Shown: positions 1 to 8,396 of the stretch, piece by piece
How the letters are laid out: each line of letters opens with the position of its first letter
How positions within the stretch are numbered: position 1 is the first letter of the stretch
Source: Actinomycetota bacterium
Lineage (GTDB): Bacteria > Actinomycetota > Acidimicrobiia > Acidimicrobiales > Iamiaceae
Direction of reading: 5' to 3'
NCBI GenBank assembly: GCA_019639075.1
Contig: JAHBSO010000009.1
Coordinates: 60,515 to 124,514 of the forward strand
DNA length: 64,000 bases
Notes under the pieces: generated by a model
What the model was told of the DNA's origin: nothing
Databases searched by the model: none
What the model saw: the letters and a program-made list of their open reading frames with translations, nothing else
Program-made: the position numbers and the translations under genes

Positions 1-83
1 CCCCCGTGAAGCGAGGCCTCGCCGAGCCCGCCGAGGCCTACGCGCGGTTCCTGGAGCGGACGCCCGCGCTGGAGTTCGCCTGA
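1..83 (+). CDS. C-terminal end of an unidentified protein (partial)
   Basis: Only the last 26 codons are present, read from base 3 to a TGA at 81-83. The peptide starts with VKRGLAEPAEAY and ends in ALEFA. It is alanine- and glutamate-rich and probably helical, like the C-terminal tail of many actinobacterial acyl-CoA enzymes. That is too little to assign a family. The codon use is typical of the window, so I treat it as a real gene end. It converges with the AAA ATPase gene 27 bp downstream. Confidence 0.45.
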   Translation, partial: PVKRGLAEPAEAYARFLERTPALEFA

Positions 84-110
84 CCCGCCCGTACCGGCCG
101 CAGGTCTCGC

Positions 111-1202
111 TCAGATCGGGAAGCGGTGGCGGATCCAGTCGGCGAACACCGGGTCGACGATGCGGTACTCGTCGTCGCGGACCACCAGATGGCCGAGCTC
201 GACCAGCCGGTGCCGGGCGTGCTGCGCGGCACCACCGCCGAGGTCGAGCAGAGCAGCCCGGGTCCCGAAGACCGCGCCCCCCGACGCCAGCACCCGCAGC
301 ACCGCCCGCTCCTTCTCCTTCAGCGCGGAGTAGAGCCGCTCGTTGCCGTCGGCGGTGGCGGCCCGGACCCGGTCGAGGGCCTCGGCCCACGTCACGTCGG
401 TGCCCTCGTCGCCCGGGGGCACGAGCCGCCACGCCGCGTCGGCGAGCTGCATCGCCCGCTGCGGGTGGCCCTCGCTGAACCGGGCGACGTGGCGGGCGAC
501 GACCCCGGCGATGCGCCCCGTCCAGTCGAACCCGTCGGCCACCTGCTCGACCAGCGCGTCGATGCCGAGCGGCTCGATCTCCACGAGGTCGGCCTGGGCG
601 TAGAACGGCTGGGCCTGCTCGGTGAACAGCATCCGCATCATCGACGGCTCCGACCCGGCGAACACCAGCCCCAGCTCCTGGTAGTGGTGCTGGAGCGCGG
701 TGCGGAGCAGTCCGGCGGCGCCGTCGACCTTGGCGATGCCGGAGAACTCGTCGACGAACACGACCGTCGGCTGGGTGAGGGCGAAGCGGGTGAGCACGTC
801 GAGGAGGGCGTGCACCGTGAGCACCGGGTCGGGCCGGTCGCGGCTCGGGGCCCGGAGCTCGACCCGGACGACCCCCAGGTTGATCTCGAGGCCGGCCGCG
901 ACCTTGGCGAGGGTCTCGCCGAAGCGACCACCCACGCGGGCGAGCGCGTCGTCGAGGCGGGCGGCGAGGTCGGCCAGCGACGCCACCTCGTACAGGTCGA
1001 CCCACACGACCGCGGCGCCCCCGCCGATGACGTCGTGGGCCACGCGTCGCAGCACGCTGGTCTTGCCGTAGCGGCGGGGCCCGAGCAGCGCGGTGACCCG
1101 GTGCTCGGTCACCCGTTCGGTCAGGTCGGCGATCAGGTCGTCCCGCCCCAGCACCCGCTCGGGCTCCAGCGGCCCCTGGTAGGGGAACGGCGACAGATCC
1201 AT
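111..1202 (-). CDS. AAA-type ATPase with C-terminal winged-helix domain
   Basis: Predicted cytoplasmic P-loop ATPase of 363 residues, of the single-gene AAA class often annotated as 'ATP-binding protein' or 'AAA+ ATPase, archaeal type'. Visible are a Walker A motif GPRRYGKTS at residues 41-49, a Walker B VVFVDE at about 147-152, and a C-terminal basic segment that looks like a winged helix (residues about 290-363). I chose the ATG at 1202 (MDLSPFPYQG) because the longer frame upstream is low-complexity Arg/Ala/Gly. The N-terminal pattern 'name the locus, then GxxRYGKTS' is typical of ATPases that recognise a partner by the winged helix. Nearby genes give no clue to the partner. Function beyond ATP binding is unknown. 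Confidence 0.8.
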   Translation of the reverse strand: MDLSPFPYQGPLEPERVLGRDDLIADLTERVTEHRVTALLGPRRYGKTSVLRRVAHDVIGGGAAVVWVDLYEVASLADLAARLDDALARVGGRFGETLAKVAAGLEINLGVVRVELRAPSRDRPDPVLTVHALLDVLTRFALTQPTVVFVDEFSGIAKVDGAAGLLRTALQHHYQELGLVFAGSEPSMMRMLFTEQAQPFYAQADLVEIEPLGIDALVEQVADGFDWTGRIAGVVARHVARFSEGHPQRAMQLADAAWRLVPPGDEGTDVTWAEALDRVRAATADGNERLYSALKEKERAVLRVLASGGAVFGTRAALLDLGGGAAQHARHRLVELGHLVVRDDEYRIVDPVFADWIRHRFPI

Positions 1203-1266
1203 GGCGCAGCACCCTACGGAAAAACCGAGCCTCCCGCCCTCGGTTCCACCGTCACCCGCCACTCGT

Positions 1267-1388
1267 CGAGCGGCCCTTCGACTTCGTTCGCTGGCGCTCA
1301 CTCTCGCTCAGGGACCAAGGAGCGCCAGCGGAGGACGCTCCAATCCTGTTCGTTGAGCGGAGCGGAGCTTGCGGAGCGGAGTCGAAAC
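1267..1388. repeat. Dispersed intergenic repeat, TTCGACTTCG type (copy A)
   Basis: This stretch carries the phrase CCCTTCGACTTCGTTCGC, then GCTCACTCTCGCTCAGG, and ends in GCGGAGTCGAAACG. The same phrases occur at 35399-35480 and, rearranged, at 13981-14165. The first part and the GAGTCGAAAC end are roughly inverse complements, so RNA from either strand could fold. It lies in the gene-poor gap between the AAA ATPase and a gene relic. Confidence 0.6.
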
Positions 1389-1419
1389 GCCGACCGCGAC
1401 GCGCCCGCGGGCGCGTGCC

Positions 1420-1765
1420 GATCTGACCGGGCCCCCGGCCGAGCGGTTGGAGGCCGAGGTGGTCGACCTCACCGCGAACGGCGACGCGTTGCTGGACCTC
1501 GCCGAGCGCAACCCGGCCGGACGACTCGGCGCGGCGATCGCCGCGTGGTCCCAACGCCACGAAGACCCCGACACCATCCGGGCCCGCCAACACGAGGCCC
1601 GCAGCCTGTCGTGGCGCACCGAACCCGACGGCACCGTCCTGCTCACCCCCGAGGTAGCCGGTGCCGTGTGCGCGTCATCCACACCCGCACAGTTGGGGTC
1701 TGACCCCAACTGTGACGACCTCCAACGGCTCTGCGGCCCCCACAACCGGGCCCGCACCCGGAATG
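1420..1765 (+). pseudogene. Relic of a DUF222 / HNH endonuclease gene
   Basis: The + strand frame here reads ...AERLEAEVVDLTANG... then DTIRARQHEARSLSWRTEPD, which matches the part of DUF222 proteins just before the variable region. Shortly afterwards it reads DLQRLCGPHNRART, which looks like the final HNH segment (normally LCxxHHR or LCxxHNR). A typical DUF222-HNH protein is 400 residues or more. Here fewer than 120 codons survive, there is no proper start, and roughly 150-200 codons between the two parts are missing. The 27-bp palindrome at 1688-1714 sits exactly at the internal junction. I read this as a deleted remnant of a multi-copy DUF222-HNH family. The rest of the 1203-1775 gap holds only repeat sequence. 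Confidence 0.55.
1688..1714. repeat. GGGGTCnGACCCC palindrome (copy 1)
   Basis: A perfect 27-nt palindrome: 13-bp arms (CACAGTTGGGGTC and GACCCCAACTGTG) around a single central T. Related copies lie at 10570-10657 (an inverted pair) and 54341-54371. It interrupts the DUF222/HNH relic at its deletion junction. Confidence 0.75.
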
Positions 1766-1775
1766 ATCCGACGTG

Positions 1776-3608
1776 TCAGCCGCAGATCGGCGCCTCTCCG
1801 CCGGCCACCACCGCGCCGAGGAGCTCGCCCGAGTCCTCATCGGCAACGGCAACCGACGTCACCTCCGCGCTCGACAGTCCTGGCTCCTCAAACTGAATCG
1901 TGTGAGGCCATGCCGACGAGGTGGCGATCACGCGACTCGCGACGTAGGTCGGTCCCTTCCGAACGGTGATCCGGAGCGAGTCGACGTTCGCCTCCTCCCA
2001 CTCCTCGCCGAGCACGACGAGAAGTACCCGGCCGTCGGCCGGGCCACACGCCCAGGTCGCCACGACCGGAATGCTGCCTGGCCACGGGCCACCCGGAACG
2101 AACAGCGGCTCCGCCTCGATCTGCGCCGGCTCGGAAGCCGCCGACGACCCGGCCGAGCCGGAGGTTCCCGACGACGACGTGTCGGGCGGGGACGAAACGG
2201 TGCCGTCGGGGTCGGGCTCGCGGGACAGTTCGATGCGGGCATCGTTCGTCCAGAGCACGAGGCGGTCGCCCTGGAAGAGGACCAGCGGCTCGGCGCGCAC
2301 GACGTCGGCGAACCACGCGTCCTGTTCCATCCGGGCCTCGCCATCGCCCCCTGCGCACGCCATCTCCCGGGACCCGACGGCCCCGGGCACGAGCCGGTCG
2401 CCGTCGAAGGTGAGGCCACCGTTGCCGCCGACCCCGTTGCAGCCCCCGTCGAACCACGCGTAGGTGAGGGTCTCGCCGTCGCTCGTCTCGGTCGAGATGC
2501 CGAAGTGGACGTCGTCGATGCCCTCATCGGGGACCAGCGTTCGCTCGACGTCGCCGTCGAGCGCCCGGTCGACCGTCCACGTCGTGCCGACCAGACCCGC
2601 CGGGTCATCACTCGCCTCGAACGTGATCGTGGCCGACTCGTTGGACAACGTCATCTGTTCATCGGTCATCGAGATGTCGAGGGGTGGGCGGTGCGCCGAC
2701 CCAGGATCGGTCGGGCCCAGCACCGCAATCACCCAAGCGAGACGCTGATCACCGGGATCCGGTTCGCAGCTCGTCTCAGCCGACCGGCGGAACTGCGGCT
2801 TCGGGAACCCCTCGACGACGGCGATGCCGATCGGCGGTGCGCACATCCCGAGGAGCTGGACCTCGTCCGACGCCTCGCCGGGTACCAACACCAACCCACC
2901 CACGCCGTGCAGGTCCTGGGCGACACCGTCGACATCGACCGTCGTCGCCGACCAGCGACGGTGGAACATGCCGTCCAACAGATCGCGGTCGGCGCGCTCG
3001 AACGTGGCGGCGCCGTCGGGGCCGGTGAGGACGAGTCGGTCGCCATCGACGGCCACCGTCGGGTTCGCCGCGAGGAGGGCGCCGATCTCCGCGTCGAGAT
3101 CCATGAGCGCCGCGCCGTCGGGGTCGGCGCAGGCCATCTCGGTCATGGCGAAGCCACCCTCGGTCACGAGGCGATCGCCGTCGATCCGGGCCGGTCCTCC
3201 ACCGCTGTTGCAGCCCCGAAAGGCGACGGTCCCCTCCACGGTGAGGTCCAGCACGGGTACCCGATCCGTTCCGATCCCCAGGTCGTCGGCGCCGACCTCC
3301 TGGCCGTCACGCTCGGAGGATGTCCAGCTCCAGCGCGAGCCCCAGAACCCGGCGGGGCCGTCGGCCGCGATTCCACCGCCGTCGCCGTCGCCGCCCCGGA
3401 ACGCCAGCACCGCCACCGCGCCGACCACCAGCAGGAGGACCGCGGCCGCCGCGCCGGCGACCCAGCGGGAGGAGCCCGCACGGGCGGGTCGGTCGACCAG
3501 GTCGACGACGTCGGCGCCCGCCGACCGGGCGACGATGTCGGCCCACTGCTCGGGCGGGTCCACGCCGTCCAGGGCCCGGCGCGGGTCGGGCTGGCGTTCG
3601 TCGGTCAT
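1776..3608 (-). CDS. Membrane-anchored protein with two META (HslJ-like) domains; probable partner of the ECF sigma factor
   Basis: A 610-residue protein with a short N-terminal cytoplasmic segment (1-48), one transmembrane helix at about 50-70, and a large extracytoplasmic part. Two META/HslJ-type repeats are visible, each with a GCN motif and a later (T/R)EMACA motif, at roughly residues 85-200 and 335-450. A degenerate unit lies between them, followed by a Ser/Thr-rich linker and a C-terminal beta-rich domain ending in APICG. The gene overlaps the upstream ECF sigma gene by 4 nt (ATGA), so the two are co-translated. The position suggests an anti-sigma or sensor role, but no ZAS-type zinc motif is visible in the cytoplasmic tail. 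That role is inference. Confidence 0.75.
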   Translation of the reverse strand: MTDERQPDPRRALDGVDPPEQWADIVARSAGADVVDLVDRPARAGSSRWVAGAAAAVLLLVVGAVAVLAFRGGDGDGGGIAADGPAGFWGSRWSWTSSERDGQEVGADDLGIGTDRVPVLDLTVEGTVAFRGCNSGGGPARIDGDRLVTEGGFAMTEMACADPDGAALMDLDAEIGALLAANPTVAVDGDRLVLTGPDGAATFERADRDLLDGMFHRRWSATTVDVDGVAQDLHGVGGLVLVPGEASDEVQLLGMCAPPIGIAVVEGFPKPQFRRSAETSCEPDPGDQRLAWVIAVLGPTDPGSAHRPPLDISMTDEQMTLSNESATITFEASDDPAGLVGTTWTVDRALDGDVERTLVPDEGIDDVHFGISTETSDGETLTYAWFDGGCNGVGGNGGLTFDGDRLVPGAVGSREMACAGGDGEARMEQDAWFADVVRAEPLVLFQGDRLVLWTNDARIELSREPDPDGTVSSPPDTSSSGTSGSAGSSAASEPAQIEAEPLFVPGGPWPGSIPVVATWACGPADGRVLLVVLGEEWEEANVDSLRITVRKGPTYVASRVIATSSAWPHTIQFEEPGLSSAEVTSVAVADEDSGELLGAVVAGGEAPICG

Positions 3609-4156
3609 CGCTCCACCTCCGGTGCAGGTGCGCCATCGGTCGTCCCGTCGAGCAGGGCGCGGAGCCGTCGGCGACCGCGCATGAGCTGCACCCGCACGGT
3701 CGCTGCGCTGGTGCCGAGCACCGCGGCGGCCGACGGCGCGGTGTGGCCGGCGACGTCGACCAGCGCGATGCACTGCCGCTGCTGCTCGCTGAGGTGGGCC
3801 AGCGCGCCGACCAGGTCGATCGCGTCGTCCGGCAACCGGTCGGTCGCACCGGCGACCCCGAGGAGGGCGTCGACGCCCACGGTCCCGGCCGAACGGCGCC
3901 GGCGTTGGAGGTCGCCGGCCGCCAGCCGGAACGAGGCCCGCCACACCCAGGCCGCCGGGTCCCGCACCACGGGCCCACGGCGAAGGACCTGGGCGAAGCC
4001 CTCGGCCACGGCGTCGTCGGCCACGTCGACCGACCCCGACCAGGCCAGCAGGGCCCGCCAGAGCGGTGCCCGCACCTCCAGGTAGGTGGCACGCACGCGC
4101 TCGGACCAGTCGCCGTCCACGGAATCGTCCGCCTCGACCACCTCGGGTTCGCTCAC
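3605..4156 (-). CDS. ECF-type RNA polymerase sigma factor
   Basis: An extracytoplasmic-function sigma factor of about 183 residues. The sigma-2 region covers residues 15-90, with a segment around DPAAWVWRASFRLAAGDLQR. Sigma-4 carries the helix-turn-helix around LSEQQRQCIALVDVAGHTAP...LGTSAATVRVQLMRGRRRL. I chose the GTG at 4156 because GGAGG lies 5 nt upstream; a GTG at 4177 would add seven residues. A GGAACC at 4188-4193 and a CGTC at 4167-4170 (minus strand, 17-nt gap) resemble an ECF promoter and hint at autoregulation. They sit too close to the start to be convincing. The stop overlaps the META protein start. It diverges from the MFS gene. Confidence 0.85.
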   Translation of the reverse strand: MSEPEVVEADDSVDGDWSERVRATYLEVRAPLWRALLAWSGSVDVADDAVAEGFAQVLRRGPVVRDPAAWVWRASFRLAAGDLQRRRRSAGTVGVDALLGVAGATDRLPDDAIDLVGALAHLSEQQRQCIALVDVAGHTAPSAAAVLGTSAATVRVQLMRGRRRLRALLDGTTDGAPAPEVER

Positions 4157-4253
4157 CACCACCTCCGACGTTCCCACACCCCACCAGGGTTCCCACGGCC
4201 CCGAAGTGTGAACACCGGGCCCCCACAGGACGGGAAGGGTTCGGGACGTCGAC

Positions 4254-5582
4254 GTGTTGGAACCCCTCGTGCCCTCCGCGCCCGTCCCCGACCCGATCCC
4301 CGCCGAGGATGCGCCAGGGCTCCTCACCCCGACGTTCGTGCTCATCGTCGCCGCCGGGCTCTGCTACTTCGCCGCCCTCGGGATGCACCTCCCCGTGCTG
4401 CCCCGCTACGTCGAGGACACGTTGGGCGGCGGGGGCACGGCCGTCGGGATCGCCGTCGGGGCGTTCGCCGTGTCCGCCGCCGCGGTGCGTCCGCTCGTCG
4501 GCCGGCTCGGCGACCGGGTCGGCCGCCGACCGCTCGCGGTGTGGGGAGGGCTCCTCGCCGCAGTGTCGATCGCCGGCTACGGCCTGGTCGCCGCCCTGCC
4601 CGCCCTCGTGGGCTTCCGGCTGCTCACCGGCCTGGGCGAGGCCGCGTTCTTCGTGGGCGTGGCCACCGCGGCGCAGGACCTGAGCCCCGACGACCGGCGG
4701 GGCGAGGCCGCGTCGTTCTTCTCCATCGCCATCTACGGCGGGCTGGCCATCGGCCCGTTCGTCGGCGAGCGCCTGTTCGACGCGCACGGCGCCGGCGTCG
4801 TCTGGATCGTGTCCGCGGCCCTCGCCGCGACCGGCGCCCTGCTCGCCACCCGGTTGCCAGCCGAGCTCGGCCGGGCCGACCCGGCCACGCTGGCCGCCGC
4901 CGAGGCCGCGCCGGCCGCCGATCCGCGCAGCCGGCTCCAGCGCTGGCTGCACCCGGCCGCGGTCATGCCCGGGACGATCCTCCTGCTCGGCCTCATGGGC
5001 TTCGCCGCCTTCGGTGCGTTCCTCGCGCTCCACCTCGAGGAGCTGGGCATCGACGCCACCGGCAACCTGTTCCTCGTCTACGGGTTGACGGTCCTGGTCG
5101 TCCGCATCGTCGGGGCGAAGGTGCCCGACCGGTTCGGGGCCGTGCGGACGACCACCGTGTCGCTCACGGCGATCATCGTGGCGATGGTCGTGATCGGGAC
5201 CGTCGATGCCCTGCCCGCGCTCTACGCCGGGACCATCGTCTTCTCCATCGGCATGTCGCTGCTGTTCCCGGCGCTGTTCGGGCTCGTCGTGAGCCGGGCG
5301 CCGGCGTCGGAGCGCAGCCACGCGGTCGGCACGTTCTCGCTCTTCTTCGACCTCTCGCAGGGCGCAGGTGCGCCGCTGCTCGGCATCGCCGTCGACGCCA
5401 CCGGATCGGACCGGGCCGCGTTCCTCACCGCGGCCGCGATCGCCGCGGTCGGTCTGGTGATGGCTCGGATCCGGCTCCCTCGGGCGATCGCAGGACCGCC
5501 GCCGTCGGGCGCTGCGGTCGATCCGGCGGCCCGGAACGCGCCGGCGGTGGAGCCCACCGATCAGACGCCGCTGCCGAGGTAG
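4254..5582 (+). CDS. MFS transporter (drug/metabolite exporter-like)
   Basis: A 442-residue integral membrane protein with about 12 predicted helices and an MFS signature loop RPLVGRLGDRVGRR between helices 2 and 3. It belongs to the general MFS_1 class, and the substrate cannot be told from sequence. The start is a GTG at 4254, followed at once by a TTG. A purine-rich AGGACGGGAAGGG lies 14-25 nt upstream. The N-terminus has an acidic/proline-rich lead before the first helix at about residue 25. Its 3' end overlaps the 3' end of the livHMF gene on the other strand by 22 bp, so there is no room for a terminator between the convergent genes. Confidence 0.85.
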   Translation: MLEPLVPSAPVPDPIPAEDAPGLLTPTFVLIVAAGLCYFAALGMHLPVLPRYVEDTLGGGGTAVGIAVGAFAVSAAAVRPLVGRLGDRVGRRPLAVWGGLLAAVSIAGYGLVAALPALVGFRLLTGLGEAAFFVGVATAAQDLSPDDRRGEAASFFSIAIYGGLAIGPFVGERLFDAHGAGVVWIVSAALAATGALLATRLPAELGRADPATLAAAEAAPAADPRSRLQRWLHPAAVMPGTILLLGLMGFAAFGAFLALHLEELGIDATGNLFLVYGLTVLVVRIVGAKVPDRFGAVRTTTVSLTAIIVAMVVIGTVDALPALYAGTIVFSIGMSLLFPALFGLVVSRAPASERSHAVGTFSLFFDLSQGAGAPLLGIAVDATGSDRAAFLTAAAIAAVGLVMARIRLPRAIAGPPPSGAAVDPAARNAPAVEPTDQTPLPR

Positions 5583-8392
5583 GTGGCGCCGAGGCGGTCG
5601 AGGTCGACCTCGGCGGTCGGCCCCACCCAAGCGACGCGCCCCAGGTCCATCACGACCACGGTGTCGGCCAGGGCGAGCGCCCCACCGGCCTGCTCCTCGA
5701 TCAGGACGAGCGCGCAGCCGAGGTCGCGCAGCTCGGCCAACGCGGTGAACACGTCCTCCGCGGCCATCGGCGCCAGCCCGAGCGACGGCTCGTCGGCGAC
5801 GAAGACCTTCGGCGGATCGACCAGCGCGCCGGCGAGCGACAGGAGTTGCTGCTCGCCGCCCGACAGCAGTCCGGCGGCCTGGTGGCGCCGCTCCCCCAGG
5901 ATGGGGAACCGGTCCTCGGCCTCGTGCCGCTGGGCGGCCGAACGGAGGTGCACGGCGAGGTTGTCGGTCACCGACAGGCCGGGGAACACGCCCCGAGCCT
6001 CGGGCGCGAGCAGGAGGCCCTCCCGGGCCCGCTGGAACGGAGGCTCGTCGGTGACGTCGCGCCCGCCGAGGCGGACCGACCCGCCCCGGGCCGCGACCGT
6101 CCCGGCCAGCACCCCGGCCAGCGTCGACTTCCCCGCCCCGTTGGCGCCGAGCACCGCGACCACCCCGCCCAGCGGCACGTCGAGGTCGACCCCGTGGAGC
6201 ACCTCGACCTCCCCGTACCCGGCGTACACCCCCCGGACCTCAAGGACCATCGAACCTCGAGCGGAACTCCCCCTGTCAGCAGGAATCTCACTCAACGTTG
6301 GTTGGGTGGGGTCGGTCGGCGGGGGCTCGGGGTGGGTCCCGGGTTCGGAGCGGGTGCCGGCTCGGGCGAGGCGGCGGGCCCGGAGGGCGTGGCCGACGTC
6401 GGCGAGGACGCCGTCGGGTTGGCGGGCCAGGCCCACCGCGCCGAGGCCGAAGAGCATCGCCGCCAGCTCGGGCTGGCCGATGAGGTCGCGCACCGAGCCG
6501 GGGATCCACGACCACGGCGCCCCCTCCCAGTTCGATCCGATGCCGGTGAGCACCACCGGGAACATCGAGTAGACGAGCCCGGCGACGATGGCGCCGCCCG
6601 GGCGCCGGATGCCGAAGGTGACCGCCACCGCCAGCCACACCAACCCCAGCAGCGGCGGCGCGCTCGTGTTGGTCATCGGGCTGTTCACCATCGCGAAGAA
6701 CGCCCCGGCGAACCCGGCCAGCGCGGCCGACACCGCGAAGAGCACGAGCTTGGTCCGCACCGGGTCGAGGCCGGACGTGGCCGAGGCGACCGGCGAGGAC
6801 CGCAGCGCGAGCACGGCGCGCCCGGTGGCGGACCGCTGGAGGTTGCCGATGAGCCCGGCGACCGCGGCCAGCAGCACGACGAGCACGACCATCAGGATCT
6901 TGTCGTCGCCGAGATCGACCGGCCCGTACGCCGGCCTGGGGATCGACCAGCCCCGCGACCCGTTGCGCACCCCGTTCAGCTGGAACACCAACCGGTCGCC
7001 CACGAACGCGAGCGCGAGGGTCGCGAGCGCGAGCGTCAGGCCGCCCAACCGCAACGACGGGAGCGCCACCAGCACACCGACCGCCGCGGTCACCACCACC
7101 GCCACGATCGTCGCCAACCAGAACGTGAACCGCCCGTTGTTCATGATCACCGGCACCGTGCTCGGCCACTGGTGGTTGACGAGCCAGCCGACGGTGAACC
7201 CGCCGACGGTCACGAAGGTCGCCTGGGCCAGGTTGATCATCCCGCCGAGCCCGGTCACCACGACGAACGACAGGAAGACCAGTCCGAGCACCAGACCCCG
7301 GTTGAGCACACCGGTCCAATAGGTGTCGGCGACGAAGAACCCGTAGGCCAGCACCGCCGCCGCCCCCACGGCCCACGGGAGTCGACGCCGCCACGGGGAC
7401 AGGTCGGCGCGCGGGTCCTCGACCGGTGCCTCCTCGGCCACCGTGCCCGCCGCCCTCCCGCGCCCCTGCACGAAGAACAGGAGGACGAACAGCAGCATGA
7501 ACGGGATCGAGCTGCGGAACCCGGAGATGTCGGCGAGGACGTCCGGCGCGTAGCCGTTCACCAGGTTCTGGATCACGCCGAGCGCGATGCCGGCCGCGAA
7601 CGCGATCGGCACCGACCGCAGGCGCGCCGCGACCGCCGCGGTGAACGACGTGAACACGATCATGTGGAACGTGATCGCGCTCAGGTCGAACAACGGCGCG
7701 ATCAGCACGCCGGCCAACCCGGCCAGCGCGGCGGTCAGCGCCCACACGATCCGCGACGACCGGTCGGTGTCGATCCCGCGGAGCCGGGCGAGCACGGCCC
7801 GGTCCACCCCGGCCCGCGTCTCGAGCCCAAGGCGGGTGTGGCGCAGCAGGTACCAGAGGCCGGCCGCGGCCAGCGCCGCGGCGACCAGCACCGCGACCTG
7901 GTCCGAGTCCACCGACACCCCGCGCGTGAGCACGAATCGGTGCGCGGGCACCGGACCCAGCCCCGGTGGGCTGAGCCCGGCCTCGCCCGCGGCGTTCGGG
8001 AGGTCCTGGCCGAAGAGGTGGTTGATCGCCTCGACGAGGAGCAGGGCGGCGGCCGGAAGTGCGATCAGCACGCCGATGCTGCCGACGAGGCGCGCCGCCT
8101 CCGGCGCGTCGGCCAGTCGACGGAAGATCGCGACGTCGAGCAGCAACCCGAGCAGCGGGGCGATCACGAGGATCGCCAGCACGCCGGCCAACCACACCGG
8201 CAGGCCCAGACCGCCGTCGGCGGTCGGGCTGTGCAGGATGTAGAAGGACAGCGCGCTGACGAACGCGATCGCCCCGTGGCCCAGGTTGAAGATGCCCGAG
8301 GACTGGTAGGTCAGGACGAGCCCCGACGCCATGATGGCGTAGAGCCCGCCCGACACCGCCCCGGCCAGCGCCAGGCTGAGGACCTCGATCAA
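5561..8392 (-). CDS. Fused branched-chain amino acid-type ABC transporter: LivH permease - LivM permease - LivF ATPase
   Basis: One uninterrupted 943-codon frame. Residues 1 to about 310 are a LivH-type permease (start MIEVLSLALAGAVSGG). About 325-640 is a LivM-type permease (NLAQATFVTVGG, LRLGGLTLALATLALAF). A Pro/Thr-rich linker covers about 645-710. Residues 715-943 are a complete LivF-type ATPase with Walker A GANGAGKST (749-757), signature LSGGEQQ (843-849) and Walker B VFVADEPSLGL. The start is a TTG at 8392 with GGTGGAG 7 nt upstream, just after the livK stop. An internal ATG at 6250 could also yield free LivF (229 aa). LivH-LivM fusions are known, but adding LivF in cis is unusual. 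It should form a complete importer with LivK and LivG. Confidence 0.9.
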   Translation of the reverse strand: MIEVLSLALAGAVSGGLYAIMASGLVLTYQSSGIFNLGHGAIAFVSALSFYILHSPTADGGLGLPVWLAGVLAILVIAPLLGLLLDVAIFRRLADAPEAARLVGSIGVLIALPAAALLLVEAINHLFGQDLPNAAGEAGLSPPGLGPVPAHRFVLTRGVSVDSDQVAVLVAAALAAAGLWYLLRHTRLGLETRAGVDRAVLARLRGIDTDRSSRIVWALTAALAGLAGVLIAPLFDLSAITFHMIVFTSFTAAVAARLRSVPIAFAAGIALGVIQNLVNGYAPDVLADISGFRSSIPFMLLFVLLFFVQGRGRAAGTVAEEAPVEDPRADLSPWRRRLPWAVGAAAVLAYGFFVADTYWTGVLNRGLVLGLVFLSFVVVTGLGGMINLAQATFVTVGGFTVGWLVNHQWPSTVPVIMNNGRFTFWLATIVAVVVTAAVGVLVALPSLRLGGLTLALATLALAFVGDRLVFQLNGVRNGSRGWSIPRPAYGPVDLGDDKILMVVLVVLLAAVAGLIGNLQRSATGRAVLALRSSPVASATSGLDPVRTKLVLFAVSAALAGFAGAFFAMVNSPMTNTSAPPLLGLVWLAVAVTFGIRRPGGAIVAGLVYSMFPVVLTGIGSNWEGAPWSWIPGSVRDLIGQPELAAMLFGLGAVGLARQPDGVLADVGHALRARRLARAGTRSEPGTHPEPPPTDPTQPTLSEIPADRGSSARGSMVLEVRGVYAGYGEVEVLHGVDLDVPLGGVVAVLGANGAGKSTLAGVLAGTVAARGGSVRLGGRDVTDEPPFQRAREGLLLAPEARGVFPGLSVTDNLAVHLRSAAQRHEAEDRFPILGERRHQAAGLLSGGEQQLLSLAGALVDPPKVFVADEPSLGLAPMAAEDVFTALAELRDLGCALVLIEEQAGGALALADTVVVMDLGRVAWVGPTAEVDLDRLGATYLGSGV

Positions 8393-8396
8393 GAGG

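Noticed and set aside
4167..4194. ECF promoter (GGAACC-N17-CGTC) for the sigma factor gene
   Set aside because: The predicted start of transcription would fall at or inside the chosen start codon and hide its GGAGG; kept only as a remark in the gene entry.
6250..6290. Frameshift or separate gene boundary between LivM and LivF
   Set aside because: The frame stays open through the linker and the internal ATG lacks a clear ribosome-binding site, so I kept one fused gene and noted the alternative.
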